Of a stretch of DNA of 64,000 nucleotides, positions 7,958-16,087 are shown piece after piece. The stretch comes from Weissella soli (lineage in GTDB: Bacteria > Bacillota > Bacilli > Lactobacillales > Lactobacillaceae), in assembly GCF_001761545.1 (NCBI RefSeq), contig NZ_CP017326.1:310001-374000 (forward strand). Reading direction: 5' to 3'. Position 1 is the stretch's first letter; each line of letters opens with the position of its first letter. A model generated the notes under the pieces. It was not told where the DNA came from. It saw nothing but the letters and a program-made list of their open reading frames with translations, and did not search any database. The translations under genes and the position numbers were made by a program.

Positions 7958-9244
7958 ATGGCATTACAACCACTAGCTTATCGGATGCGACCCCGCAATC
8001 TCGAGGAAGTTGTGGGTCAAGAGCATTTGGTGGGCGAAGGCAAAATTATTAATCGCATGGTCCAGGCCAAGATGTTATCGTCGATGATTCTATACGGACC
8101 ACCAGGCACCGGGAAAACGAGTATTGCCAGTGCAATCGCTGGTTCGACCAAGTATGCTTTTCGCATCCTAAATGCGGCGACAGATAGCAAAAAAGACTTA
8201 CAGATCGTGGCCGAAGAGGCTAAAATGTCTGGTACGGTTGTCCTACTACTTGACGAAATTCATCGGCTCGACAAAACCAAACAAGATTTTTTGCTCCCAC
8301 ACATGGAAAGTGGGCGGATTGTGTTAATTGGCGCGACAACGGAAAATCCGTATCTCTCAATTAACCCGGCTATTCGCTCACGAGCGCAAATTTTTGAAGT
8401 GAAACCTTTATCAGAAGAAGACATTCGCGTGGCGATTCGTCGAGCCATGGAAGATGCAGAACGTGGCTTAGGTGACTATCATGCGGTGTTGGCTGCTGAT
8501 GCCGAGAATCACTTGGTCTATGCGACGAACGGGGATCTGCGTTCTGCCCTGAATGGTCTTGAATTGGCCGTTAAATCGACCGCTCCGGACGCTGAGGGTG
8601 TGGTTCGCATAACTTTACCAATCATTGAAGAAACGGTCCAGAGGAAGGCTCTGACGGCGGATAAAGACGGTGATGGTCATTATGATGTTATTTCTGCGTT
8701 ACAAAAGTCGATTCGCGGTAGTGACGCCGACGCGGCCTTATATTATGTCGCCCGATTGATCGAGGCAGGCGATTTGCAGATTATTGCCCGGCGCCTGCGC
8801 GTCATTGCCTACGAAGATATTGGGCTCGCTAATCCAGCGGCAGTGGCCCGTGCAGTGACGGCAATTCAGGCCGCTGAACAATTAGGCTTCCCTGAGGCCC
8901 GTATTCCCATTGCGAATGCCGTGATTGAATTAGCGCTGTCGCCCAAGTCAAATTCTGCTTATACAGCGATTGATGCAGCGCTAGCAGACGTGCGTCGTGG
9001 TGGCCATGGGGATGTGCCAGATACGATGAAGGATGCCCATTATAAAGGTGCTGAGAAATTGGGCCATGGGGTTGAATATGTCTATCCACATGCCTATCCA
9101 GGTGATTGGATACCGCAACAGTATCTGCCAGACAAGCTGCAAGGGACCCAATATTGGCAGCCGAAGGGTAACTCAAAGGTTGAGCAAGCCTATGCGGATC
9201 AATATCAAAAATTGCGAGATGCCCAACAAAAGGGTTTGCACTAG
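7958..9244 (+). CDS. rarA: Replication-associated recombination protein A (AAA+ ATPase)
   Basis: RarA (MgsA) is a clamp-loader-like AAA+ ATPase that acts at stalled replication forks. The 428-residue product has Walker A GPPGTGKT at 47-54, Walker B LLLDEIHR, sensor 1 ATTENP and the conserved C-terminal tetramerisation region with QYLPD. An ATG at 7952 is also possible; 7958 is preferred because AGAGG at 7944-7948 sits about 9 bases before it. It overlaps no gene but starts only 13 bases after the YueI-family stop. A non-coding RNA gene follows, an arrangement known in Bacilli, where 6S RNA often lies near rarA. Confidence 0.95.
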   Translation: MALQPLAYRMRPRNLEEVVGQEHLVGEGKIINRMVQAKMLSSMILYGPPGTGKTSIASAIAGSTKYAFRILNAATDSKKDLQIVAEEAKMSGTVVLLLDEIHRLDKTKQDFLLPHMESGRIVLIGATTENPYLSINPAIRSRAQIFEVKPLSEEDIRVAIRRAMEDAERGLGDYHAVLAADAENHLVYATNGDLRSALNGLELAVKSTAPDAEGVVRITLPIIEETVQRKALTADKDGDGHYDVISALQKSIRGSDADAALYYVARLIEAGDLQIIARRLRVIAYEDIGLANPAAVARAVTAIQAAEQLGFPEARIPIANAVIELALSPKSNSAYTAIDAALADVRRGGHGDVPDTMKDAHYKGAEKLGHGVEYVYPHAYPGDWIPQQYLPDKLQGTQYWQPKGNSKVEQAYADQYQKLRDAQQKGLH

Positions 9245-9280
9245 TTTGGTTAGTTGACAAATTAGGTTGAATATACTTGA

Positions 9281-9309
9281 TTGTTTTTGTATCTTTAGGT
9301 GTTTATAAT
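9281..9309 (+). promoter_or_regulatory. Promoter of the putative 6S RNA
   Basis: TTGTTT (9281-9286), a 17-base spacer, then a perfect TATAAT (9304-9309). It faces a 230-base region without a reading frame that ends in a terminator. Confidence 0.75.
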
Positions 9310-9315
9310 AAAGAT

Positions 9316-9544
9316 ACAACGAATTCCTTGGACGTACGCGTGATTCATTATTCAGTAGTTTCTTTACAATCTTTGTCGATCGGGAATAGCGGAACGCTGG
9401 CGTGGCATGCCCTGTACATTCGGTAGCTGCAAACGCCGACTTAGTGCCCACTTTTAACCATCCGGAGACAACTCTGACGAATCAACTAACGGCGCCAATC
9501 AAGTGTTCGCCGCCCGCACATCCCTGATGTGTGGGTTTTTTTAT
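9316..9544 (+). ncRNA. ssrS: Probable 6S RNA
   Basis: No reading frame fits this region, yet it has its own sigma-A promoter and a terminator stem CCCGCACATC/GATGTGTGGG (9514-9523 with 9527-9536) followed by a T run. The resulting transcript of about 220 bases fits 6S RNA, which folds into a long hairpin with a central bubble, mimics an open promoter and sequesters housekeeping RNA polymerase. The position directly after rarA also fits 6S RNA in Bacilli. The central part (GGCATGCC region near 9403-9410) could form the long arm. I did not fold it in full, so the class is likely but not proven. tmRNA and RNase P signatures are absent. Confidence 0.6.
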
Positions 9545-9580
9545 TTCAGATGATCCAGTAACTCAAATGGGGAGAAAATG

Positions 9581-9859
9581 ATGATTGCATTCGTTTACGT
9601 CTTGTTCACGATCTTGATTCTCGGGATTGGCGTGACCTTACTAGTGAAGCGCAACGGTTTTATGGGTCTCACCGCCCAACAGATTCACGGAGTCGCCATG
9701 GGCTTTGGCATTTGGTTTGTCATACTGGGAATTGCGACCGGCATCAGTTTAGTACGCTATGGTGAGCAGCCTTGGCCAACGACGATTTTCGTCGTCTTAG
9801 CCACCTTATCGAGCACATTACTGTCGATGGCGCTTAGCCGTAAGTTGTTCCATAAATAA
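9581..9859 (+). CDS. Small membrane protein, unknown function
   Basis: I do not recognise this protein of about 92 residues. It has three hydrophobic segments: about residues 2-20, 38-56 and 66-84. Short basic stretches (LLVKRNG, LSRKLFHK) lie between and after them, consistent with a three-helix inner-membrane protein. GGGGAG at 9569-9574 favours the second of two adjacent ATG codons (9581); 9578 is the alternative. It stands alone between the putative 6S RNA and uspA, so context gives no hint of function. Confidence 0.65.
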   Translation: MIAFVYVLFTILILGIGVTLLVKRNGFMGLTAQQIHGVAMGFGIWFVILGIATGISLVRYGEQPWPTTIFVVLATLSSTLLSMALSRKLFHK

Positions 9860-9905
9860 TGTCAGTAACCATCCTCCTTGCAGATTTAACCGGTAATGTA
9901 ACAAA

Positions 9906-9956
9906 TTGAAATTGTTTTCAATAAACTTATGAATTCGCTTACATTTCTGTTATAAT
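9906..9956 (+). promoter_or_regulatory. uspA promoter region with inverted repeat
   Basis: An extended -10 element TG-T-TATAAT ends at 9956, with no good -35. Upstream lies the inverted repeat TTGAAA-N4-TTTCAA (9906-9921), and before it TAATGTAACA. The missing -35 suggests an activator or reliance on the extended -10. The untranslated leader (about 80 bases) can fold around CATAA/TTATG. Confidence 0.5.
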
Positions 9957-10043
9957 AGTATTTGTAAGAGGCAATGCGTACATAATGGTGCCGGCCTCAG
10001 ACGCGTCACATGACGTTATGCATACTTAGAGGAGGAACTTATT

Positions 10044-10490
10044 ATGACAGAATTGAACTACAACAACATTTTGATTCCTGTTGATGGATCAGTCGAAGCT
10101 GAAGCTGCCTTGGCAAAGGCGATTGAAGTTGCAAAGCGCAACGACCAAGCACATTTGCATATCTTGCATGTCATTGACACCCGCGCATTCCAAAATGTGG
10201 CTGATTTCAAGACAACCATGGTTGAGCAAGTTGCTGAAACTGCCAAGAAAACACTGGATGCCTACCTAGAACAAGCACATGCAGCTGGCCTTGAAAAAGT
10301 TGACTACACGATCGAATATGGTTCTCCAAAGGACATCATTGCCCATCAAGCACCTGAAAAGTTGAATATCGATTTGATTATGATCGGTGCCACCGGTTTG
10401 AACGCCATTGAGCGTTTGTTGATTGGATCAGTTACTGAGTATGTTACTCGGACAGCTAAAGTTGACACATTAATTGTGCGTGCTAAGTAA
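10044..10490 (+). CDS. Universal stress protein, UspA family
   Basis: Cytosolic stress-related nucleotide-binding protein of 148 residues. It has the family's beta-alpha fold markers: N-terminal NILIPVDGS and the C-terminal ATP-binding signature GATGLNAIERLLIGSVTEYV (G-2x-G-9x-G-S/T pattern). The presence of that signature suggests the ATP-binding subclass. The start follows GAGGAGG. It is a single-gene unit with its own promoter and terminator. The exact stress role cannot be read from sequence. Confidence 0.92.
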   Translation: MTELNYNNILIPVDGSVEAEAALAKAIEVAKRNDQAHLHILHVIDTRAFQNVADFKTTMVEQVAETAKKTLDAYLEQAHAAGLEKVDYTIEYGSPKDIIAHQAPEKLNIDLIMIGATGLNAIERLLIGSVTEYVTRTAKVDTLIVRAK

Positions 10491-10528
10491 CTTTAGATGA
10501 ATTAGAGCTTAAAAATTAAGAAATTACA

Positions 10529-10576
10529 AAAAAGTAGGTGTCTGCGTTAAAATGCGGGTCATCTACTTTTTGTTTT
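10529..10576 (+). terminator. uspA terminator
   Basis: A-rich 12-bp stem (10529-10540 with 10560-10571, one G-T pair) with a T-rich 3' side. Confidence 0.85.
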
Positions 10577-10667
10577 ATGCAAAATCCATCAGGTTGCGGT
10601 ATGATAGAGATTGAGTGAAGATTCACAGATCAATAAAAATAATAACCCATAGAAGGGTGGAGTGTTT

Positions 10668-11447
10668 ATGCAATTACCATTAGTCGCTACCGCATTATCA
10701 AATAGTTTAGGCACAAGTTTACTAGGAACGGTCGGTAATCCTAAAGCCATCGTCACTGTCACATTGCCAAGTGGCACCGAAATTCAACCGGGTGTTGATG
10801 TCACGGGTAATTTCGTCGTGGCCGTTAGCAAAAAGGATTCGATTGGAACCGCCACAGTGGTGGCTGTTTTACCGGATGATTTGGATTCTTGGACGAAGAC
10901 TGAAGTGGAGCTAAAGGCGCCCAAGCCAATTGTGACGGCTATTATTTCAACACATGGTAATACACGCAGTTTAGAGGGTTCCGTGAACCAATCCGGGTTG
11001 TTTGTGGAAGTGCAAGTTCCTGAAGACCCCCATCCAATTCAAGTCCCCATTGATGAACACTTAGAGTTTAAACTTCCCTTACCAATCGCCTTGCAACCAA
11101 AGGATTTGAAGGTCACTGCTTTAAATCCCTTATCGGGTGAGAAGATCGATGTTAAAGTTGAACTTGGGGTCACGACCAAGACGATGACGATTCCAATTTT
11201 GACGGAAGACATGATCGAGGATTATGCACGGCAAGCTGAAATGCGCCGCGCATCCAAGGTGGCCCATGATGAAGCTCTGATTAAGCAAGTGGCTGATAAA
11301 GAAGCATTTGTCACTTCTATTATTGACACCATCAGTGTGAACTCAGATGCGCCTGCAGTTATGACGGCGGCTGAACAACCTGAAGAAACAGTGGCTGCCC
11401 CTACCAAGAAACGTGGCTTTTTTGGTTGGTTGTTTGGGCGCAAGTAA
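10668..11447 (+). CDS. Unrecognised protein with two beta-sandwich-like repeats and a basic-aromatic tail
   Basis: I do not recognise this 259-residue protein. There is no signal peptide, so it is probably cytosolic. Residues about 1-85 and 90-170 look like two repeats of an Ig-like beta fold: each has a short GTV/GSV turn followed by alternating hydrophobic strands and a VTALNP or ATVVAVLP strand. A helical, charged region (about 185-225) follows, then a Pro/Glu/Ala linker and the C-terminal tail KKRGFFGWLFGRK, which could bind membrane. GAAGGGTGG supports the ATG at 10668. The tail resembles that of the YueI-family protein at 7489-7944. Function unknown. Confidence 0.7.
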   Translation: MQLPLVATALSNSLGTSLLGTVGNPKAIVTVTLPSGTEIQPGVDVTGNFVVAVSKKDSIGTATVVAVLPDDLDSWTKTEVELKAPKPIVTAIISTHGNTRSLEGSVNQSGLFVEVQVPEDPHPIQVPIDEHLEFKLPLPIALQPKDLKVTALNPLSGEKIDVKVELGVTTKTMTIPILTEDMIEDYARQAEMRRASKVAHDEALIKQVADKEAFVTSIIDTISVNSDAPAVMTAAEQPEETVAAPTKKRGFFGWLFGRK

Positions 11448-11534
11448 CGGCATTAAAAAAGAAACATGATCCACAAAGTGGTTCGTGTCAAAAATCTTGA
11501 ACCATCTGTTCGCATGAATAGGTGGTTTTTTGGT

Positions 11535-11576
11535 AAAAAAAGCACCCGATGCCTGCGAAATTCAGGCATCGGGTGC
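11535..11576 (-). terminator. Terminator of the minus-strand gene 11602-12402
   Basis: A perfect 14-bp stem (11542-11555 with 11563-11576) is followed, on the minus strand, by a T7 run. A weaker hairpin at about 11501-11530 may serve the + strand gene that ends at 11447. Confidence 0.9.
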
Positions 11577-11601
11577 ATAGTTTGGGTTACAAATAGGGAT
11601 A

Positions 11602-12402
11602 TTATTTTTTACTTGAAGAACTTGAAGTTGAATTAGTTGTGGTGATGGAGCTAGCAAACCAAGTGGTGAAGTTATTGTCAGTTTTGGCAAGGCCACCGGC
11701 AACTAAATTCTTGAACTTATTCTTGGTTGTCGTATCAAATGAATTATAAATGGCGGATTCCGCGAACTGATAACGACTGGCAGCGTTGATGAAGGTGACA
11801 TAGTCGATTTGATCAGCTGATAATGTCAAACCATGCTTCAATTGATCACCGCTCCATGAAGTGGCTACCCCAAATTGCGAGCCGTTGTTACCGGCAAGTT
11901 GCCGGGCAATGCGAATGGTTTTCACTGGGGTATCTTTGGTAGCTTGCAGTGCCAAAGTGGCTGCTTGTGCATAGGTATTTAGATAAGCACTTAAGTCTTG
12001 CAAAGCAGTGTTGTCCTTAAATGTCACTGTGGCAATAGAACCATTAACCAAGATAGATTGAATGGTCACCTTTTTTTTAATCGCTGTGTTAGTTAACAGC
12101 GCACTTTCCAGATTTTCGGCAAAAGTCGAATCTTGGATTAACGCTGACTCAGTTGAAGCAGTGGCGCTGTTGATATTTTTAGCAGCTGAAGCAACAGCAG
12201 CGGAGTGACTAGCGGCCCGCTTTTCAGAGACAGACTCGGCATGTTTGCGACTAGCCTTAGCAGCCCGCGCTTTGGAGGTGGCAACCGAGGCGGCTCGCTG
12301 GCTATGTTGCTGTTGCATGGTGAAGTTAACACTGGCGATGACAGCGATGATGGCGATTAAAATAACGGTCGCGCCTAATATTCGTTTCATTGTATTTTCC
12401 AT
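11602..12402 (-). CDS. Membrane-anchored extracellular protein, unknown function
   Basis: I do not recognise this 266-residue protein. A single N-terminal hydrophobic helix (about residues 6-26), without a lipobox cysteine, suggests an anchored protein facing outward. Residues 30-80 are rich in Ala, Ser, Lys and Arg and likely helical, giving a wall-crossing stalk. The C-terminal domain (about 90-255) has mixed alpha/beta character, and the end is a Ser/Thr run followed by KK. GAGAGG lies 14 bases before the first ATG, a long gap; a second ATG 12 bases further in is possible. It is monocistronic with a strong terminator. Confidence 0.7.
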   Translation of the reverse strand: MENTMKRILGATVILIAIIAVIASVNFTMQQQHSQRAASVATSKARAAKASRKHAESVSEKRAASHSAAVASAAKNINSATASTESALIQDSTFAENLESALLTNTAIKKKVTIQSILVNGSIATVTFKDNTALQDLSAYLNTYAQAATLALQATKDTPVKTIRIARQLAGNNGSQFGVATSWSGDQLKHGLTLSADQIDYVTFINAASRYQFAESAIYNSFDTTTKNKFKNLVAGGLAKTDNNFTTWFASSITTTNSTSSSSSKK

Positions 12403-12469
12403 AATTGAAGAAAAAACCTCTCATAATTATTTCTGTCACCCATTGTAACAGAAATGGGAGCGGCATTGC

Positions 12470-13120
12470 TTAGAATATTGAGAGGTAAATGCTGGCATAC
12501 ATCAAGCCAGTCCCAATTAGGACGAAGAGATGCCACCAAACGTGACCGAGAAAAATACGTTTATTCATATAGAAAATGGTGCCGACGGAGTAGGTTACAC
12601 CACCAGCGAAGAGTAGCCAAAAGGCAGTTGGTGACAGGGCACGCCAGAATTCTGGTAGGGCAAAGATGACAATCCAACCCATAATTAAATAGATTGTGAC
12701 CGATAGCCAAGGCCAGCGACCGACAAAAAACAAATCATAGACTAAACCAGCGACTGTTAAAAATGCCAACACACCCCACATGACATAACCGGTCGTATTA
12801 TGCAAAACGATCCAGGTGTAGGGGGTATATGTCCCGAGAATCACGAAATAGATGAACGAATGATCAAAGAACTGAAAGATTTTGGCAGCCCGTGTGAAGA
12901 CCAATGAGTGAAATAGCGTTGATGCGAGTAAAAATGAGATGACACCGATGATGTAAATAATAATGGCAGTGAAACTCATTGCCGAGAGATGATGCGTAAA
13001 TGCCTGATACACCATAAAGAGGGCGCAAATAATTGCGGCAAGGGTGCCAATACCGTGGGTCACGGCATTGAGGACTTCGTATAAGATGTTATGGCGAATA
13101 TTAGCTGGATTTTCTTTCAT
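12470..13120 (-). CDS. trhA: Hemolysin III family membrane protein
   Basis: Member of the HlyIII/AdipoR (PAQR-type) family of seven-helix membrane proteins; bacterial members (TrhA) affect membrane energy homeostasis, and the hemolysin name is historical. The 216 residues show conserved features: NAVTHGIGTLAA near the N-terminus, SLVFTRAAKIFQFFDHSFIYFVILGTYTP in the middle (a conserved His/Asp pair), and HVWWHLFVL near the C-terminus. The conserved His and Asp residues form the zinc site of the superfamily. The start follows AGGAG. It is divergent from mecA. Confidence 0.93.
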   Translation of the reverse strand: MKENPANIRHNILYEVLNAVTHGIGTLAAIICALFMVYQAFTHHLSAMSFTAIIIYIIGVISFLLASTLFHSLVFTRAAKIFQFFDHSFIYFVILGTYTPYTWIVLHNTTGYVMWGVLAFLTVAGLVYDLFFVGRWPWLSVTIYLIMGWIVIFALPEFWRALSPTAFWLLFAGGVTYSVGTIFYMNKRIFLGHVWWHLFVLIGTGLMYASIYLSIF

Positions 13121-13232
13121 GATATATTAGCTCCTGGTTAAATTAGTATTATCATAATCCGTTTATCTAGTTCTGTAAACTAGATAAAACGATTTTTGGT
13201 ATTTAATTTATCAGATCGTAGGGCGTAAACAG

Positions 13233-13260
13233 TTGTGAGAGCTGGTCTATATGCTATAAT
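13233..13260 (+). promoter_or_regulatory. mecA promoter
   Basis: TTGTGA (13233-13238), a 16-base spacer and an extended -10, TGC-TATAAT, ending at 13260. It lies about 44 bases before the mecA start. Confidence 0.7.
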
Positions 13261-13304
13261 GGTGTATTGAAATAAGCTCGATTTGGGCGAAGGAGGTACT
13301 CCCT

Positions 13305-14048
13305 ATGGAGATGGAACGCATTAATGATGATACGATTCGCGTGCTGGTCACAAATGATGACCTGGCGGACCGTAGTATTTCTGTTATCGATCTATTGGGA
13401 AACCAAGAAGAAATTGAAAAATTCTTCCGTTCAATTTTGGAGGAAGTGGATGTTGATAATGATTTTGCTGAGAACGAAGCAGTCACATTCCAAGTACTGC
13501 CAAATCGGAATGGCTTAGAATTGTTCATTTCTAAGAATGTCGAAAATAATAATCTGATGACGGATATGATGGAAAACATCATGGGTGATCGTGATAATGT
13601 TGAATCTAAGGATGATGTGACGGATACATTGCTAGAGCAATTGCTCGGTCATGATACCAGCGATGACCAACCCAAGCGGCCACGCCAAAAGGCCGGCAAT
13701 CGGGTCAATGATGCTACCTCAGTGACGGGTGGGCCTGAGAATGTCGTTGAAAAGACGATTAGCCCAGTTATCTTGAAGTTTGCGGATTTTGAAATGGTTA
13801 TTCAGCTAGCCCAAGCTTTACGTGGTAAGCATGTCTTTGAAGATTCAATGTTGATTGAATACCACAGTGAGTACTTTGTCGAATTGACATTAGATACCAC
13901 ACTACCAAAGGATGAATTAATCAACATCACGGCCATTGCCCGTGAATTTGGTACGTTAACACCAGTGGCAGCGGAAGTGTTGGCTGAGCATGGACGCGTC
14001 ATTTTTGCGAATGCCGCGATTGAATCAGTTTTGAAATATTTTAACTAA
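13305..14048 (+). CDS. mecA: ClpC adaptor protein MecA
   Basis: MecA delivers substrates to the ClpCP protease and controls competence and stress regulators in Bacilli. The 247-residue product starts MEMERINDDTIRVLV, typical of MecA. It has an N-terminal substrate-binding domain (about 1-80), an acidic variable linker (about 85-150) and a C-terminal ClpC-binding domain (about 150-247) containing FADFEMVIQLAQAL. AAGGAGG precedes the ATG by 8 bases. The gene is alone, with its own promoter and terminator. Confidence 0.95.
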   Translation: MEMERINDDTIRVLVTNDDLADRSISVIDLLGNQEEIEKFFRSILEEVDVDNDFAENEAVTFQVLPNRNGLELFISKNVENNNLMTDMMENIMGDRDNVESKDDVTDTLLEQLLGHDTSDDQPKRPRQKAGNRVNDATSVTGGPENVVEKTISPVILKFADFEMVIQLAQALRGKHVFEDSMLIEYHSEYFVELTLDTTLPKDELINITAIAREFGTLTPVAAEVLAEHGRVIFANAAIESVLKYFN

Positions 14049-14074
14049 TTGTGACTGCTTGAGGGCATTGCGGA

Positions 14075-14107
14075 AGGTCTACATGAGTTATCGTGTAGAT
14101 CTTTTTA
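14075..14107 (+). terminator. mecA terminator
   Basis: The stem AGGTCTACA/TGTAGATCT (with a G-T pair) around a 10-base loop is followed by TTTTT. Confidence 0.85.
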
Positions 14108-14181
14108 TTATTTAAAATATCACATGAATGTTCGCTAAAATCGCTTGCTGTCAAAACTAAAGAAATGATGGGACATAGGGA

Positions 14182-15183
14182 ATGAATAAAAAAGTATTAG
14201 GGGCCTTAGTACTGCTGGCAGGGACCTTGGTGGCAACGGGTGTCGCTGAAAAGATGACGGAAACGCGTGTCGCGAATGTCCCGACGGTGGGTGTTTTGCA
14301 ATTTATGTCACACCCAGCGCTGGATGCCATCTATGAAGGCCTGCGTGAAGGTTTGGAAGATAGCGGTTATCAAATTGGTCGGACGGTTAAAATTGATTTT
14401 CAAAATGCGCAAGGCGATCAGTCGAATTTGAAGACGATGGCCACGCGTTTTGAAGATGAGGATGCAGCGGTTTCAGTTGGTATTGCCACTCCCGCAGCGG
14501 TGGCAGTGGCCAATACGATCAAAGCGAAACCAGTCATTTTTTCAGCTTCAACCAATCCGATTGGTGCTAAGTTGGTTAAGACATACGCGCATCCTGGTAG
14601 CAATGTCACTGGTGTTTCTGACCAGGCACCGCTGGCAGCACATTTGAAGATGATGCGTGCATTAATGCCTGATTTAAAAACGGTGGGGATCATTTATACC
14701 TCATCTGATGATTCAGCAACAACTGAAGCCAAGAAATTCGAAAAATTAGTCAAGCAAGCCCATTTGCAAGTTAAGCTATACTCAATTGCCTCATCAAATG
14801 ATTTGAACCAAACGTCGCTGCAAATGGTCCAAAATCACAATGTTGATGCTGTTTTCGTACCGACTGATAACACCATTGCGGGGGCTATGACGACCTTAAT
14901 TAAGAATACCGACGAGGCCAACGTCCCGGTATTTCCAACAGTGGATACAATGGTTGCAGCTGGTGGGGTCGCCGCTGAGTCGATCAATCAAAAGCAAATC
15001 GGTATCATGACGGGTAAGATGATTGCCAAAGTCTTAAAAGGGGCAAAGCCAAAGACGATGCCGGTTCAATTTATGAAGCAGGGTACCTTGGTTATTAATA
15101 AGGCACAGGCTGCCAAGTTAGGTATTCATATTCCAGTAGAGTATGCTGCCAAGGCAAAGTTCGTGAAAAGTGAGGTGAAGTAA
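14182..15183 (+). CDS. trpX: ABC transporter substrate-binding protein, TrpX-like
   Basis: Extracellular binding protein of the PF04392 type, whose Firmicute members are thought to take up tryptophan or related aromatic compounds. The 333 residues start with a hydrophobic segment (about 5-22), then the fold GVLQFMSHPALDAIYEGLREGL, characteristic of this family. Unlike most Gram-positive binding proteins, the signal region LAGTLVATGVAEK has no cysteine, so there is no lipid anchor. The next two genes encode its permease and ATPase. No T-box leader is seen in the 133-base upstream gap. The substrate assignment is family-based. Confidence 0.85.
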   Translation: MNKKVLGALVLLAGTLVATGVAEKMTETRVANVPTVGVLQFMSHPALDAIYEGLREGLEDSGYQIGRTVKIDFQNAQGDQSNLKTMATRFEDEDAAVSVGIATPAAVAVANTIKAKPVIFSASTNPIGAKLVKTYAHPGSNVTGVSDQAPLAAHLKMMRALMPDLKTVGIIYTSSDDSATTEAKKFEKLVKQAHLQVKLYSIASSNDLNQTSLQMVQNHNVDAVFVPTDNTIAGAMTTLIKNTDEANVPVFPTVDTMVAAGGVAAESINQKQIGIMTGKMIAKVLKGAKPKTMPVQFMKQGTLVINKAQAAKLGIHIPVEYAAKAKFVKSEVK

Positions 15184-15184
15184 C

Positions 15185-16087
15185 ATGAGCGTAATTATTT
15201 CGGCAATTGGGCAAGGGCTACTTTGGGCGGCACTGGGCATTGGACTATTTTTGACATTTCGAATTTTGGATTTCCCTGATATGACGGTTGAGGGAACATT
15301 TCCATTGGGGGCGGCGGTGGCCGTGACGATGATCGCAAATGGTCTGAATCCAGTGGTGGCATCACTGGCGGCAGCGGCAGCGGGTGCGCTGGCGGGGTTA
15401 GTGACCGGTTTCTTGTACACAAAGGGGAAGATTCCCATTTTGTTAGCCGGCATTCTAACGATGACGGCCATCTATTCGATCAATTTACGCATCATGGGGC
15501 AAGCGAACCGCTCGCTGTTGGGTAAAATCACTTTATTTAACATGCCAACCCTCGACTTTTTACCCAAGAATTTTCCAGCCATTTTGGTGGGGTTGATTGT
15601 GATTACGATCATTACGATTGGCACCGCGCTCTTCTTGCAAACGGAACTGGGGCAATCGTTTATTGCCACCGGTGACAACCCCTCAATGGCCCGATCAATG
15701 GGGATCAATACGGATCGTATGACTAACATGGGATTGATGATTTCAAACGCGTTAATTGCCCTAGGAGGATCATTAGTAGCCCAAAATAATGGCTTTGCTG
15801 ATGTCAATATGGGGATTGGTATCATTGTCGTGGCCTTGGCGTCAATCATTATTGGCGAGGTGGCCTTTAACGATGAAATGAGTCTAACTGATCGGTTGAT
15901 CACGATTGTGATTGGATCAATCTTATATCGGTTTGTCTTGGTGGCCGTGCTAGCCTTAGGGTTCAACGCCAATGATTTGAATCTGTTTAGTGCAGTTATC
16001 TTGGGGCTAGCATTGTTATTACCACGGATGCGCAAACTGTTTCATTTGGAACGCATTCTTAAGAACGGGGTGAAGGCACATGGCTAA
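15185..16087 (+). CDS. trpY: ABC transporter permease, TrpY-like
   Basis: Integral membrane subunit of the same importer, 300 residues with about eight to nine hydrophobic helices. The family-typical FRILDFPDMTVEGTFPLGAAVA near the N-terminus places it with the branched-chain-type (BPD_transp_2) permeases that pair with PF04392 binding proteins. The start lies one base after the TrpX-like stop, and its end overlaps the ATPase gene by 8 bases, a tight operon. Confidence 0.9.
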   Translation: MSVIISAIGQGLLWAALGIGLFLTFRILDFPDMTVEGTFPLGAAVAVTMIANGLNPVVASLAAAAAGALAGLVTGFLYTKGKIPILLAGILTMTAIYSINLRIMGQANRSLLGKITLFNMPTLDFLPKNFPAILVGLIVITIITIGTALFLQTELGQSFIATGDNPSMARSMGINTDRMTNMGLMISNALIALGGSLVAQNNGFADVNMGIGIIVVALASIIIGEVAFNDEMSLTDRLITIVIGSILYRFVLVAVLALGFNANDLNLFSAVILGLALLLPRMRKLFHLERILKNGVKAHG

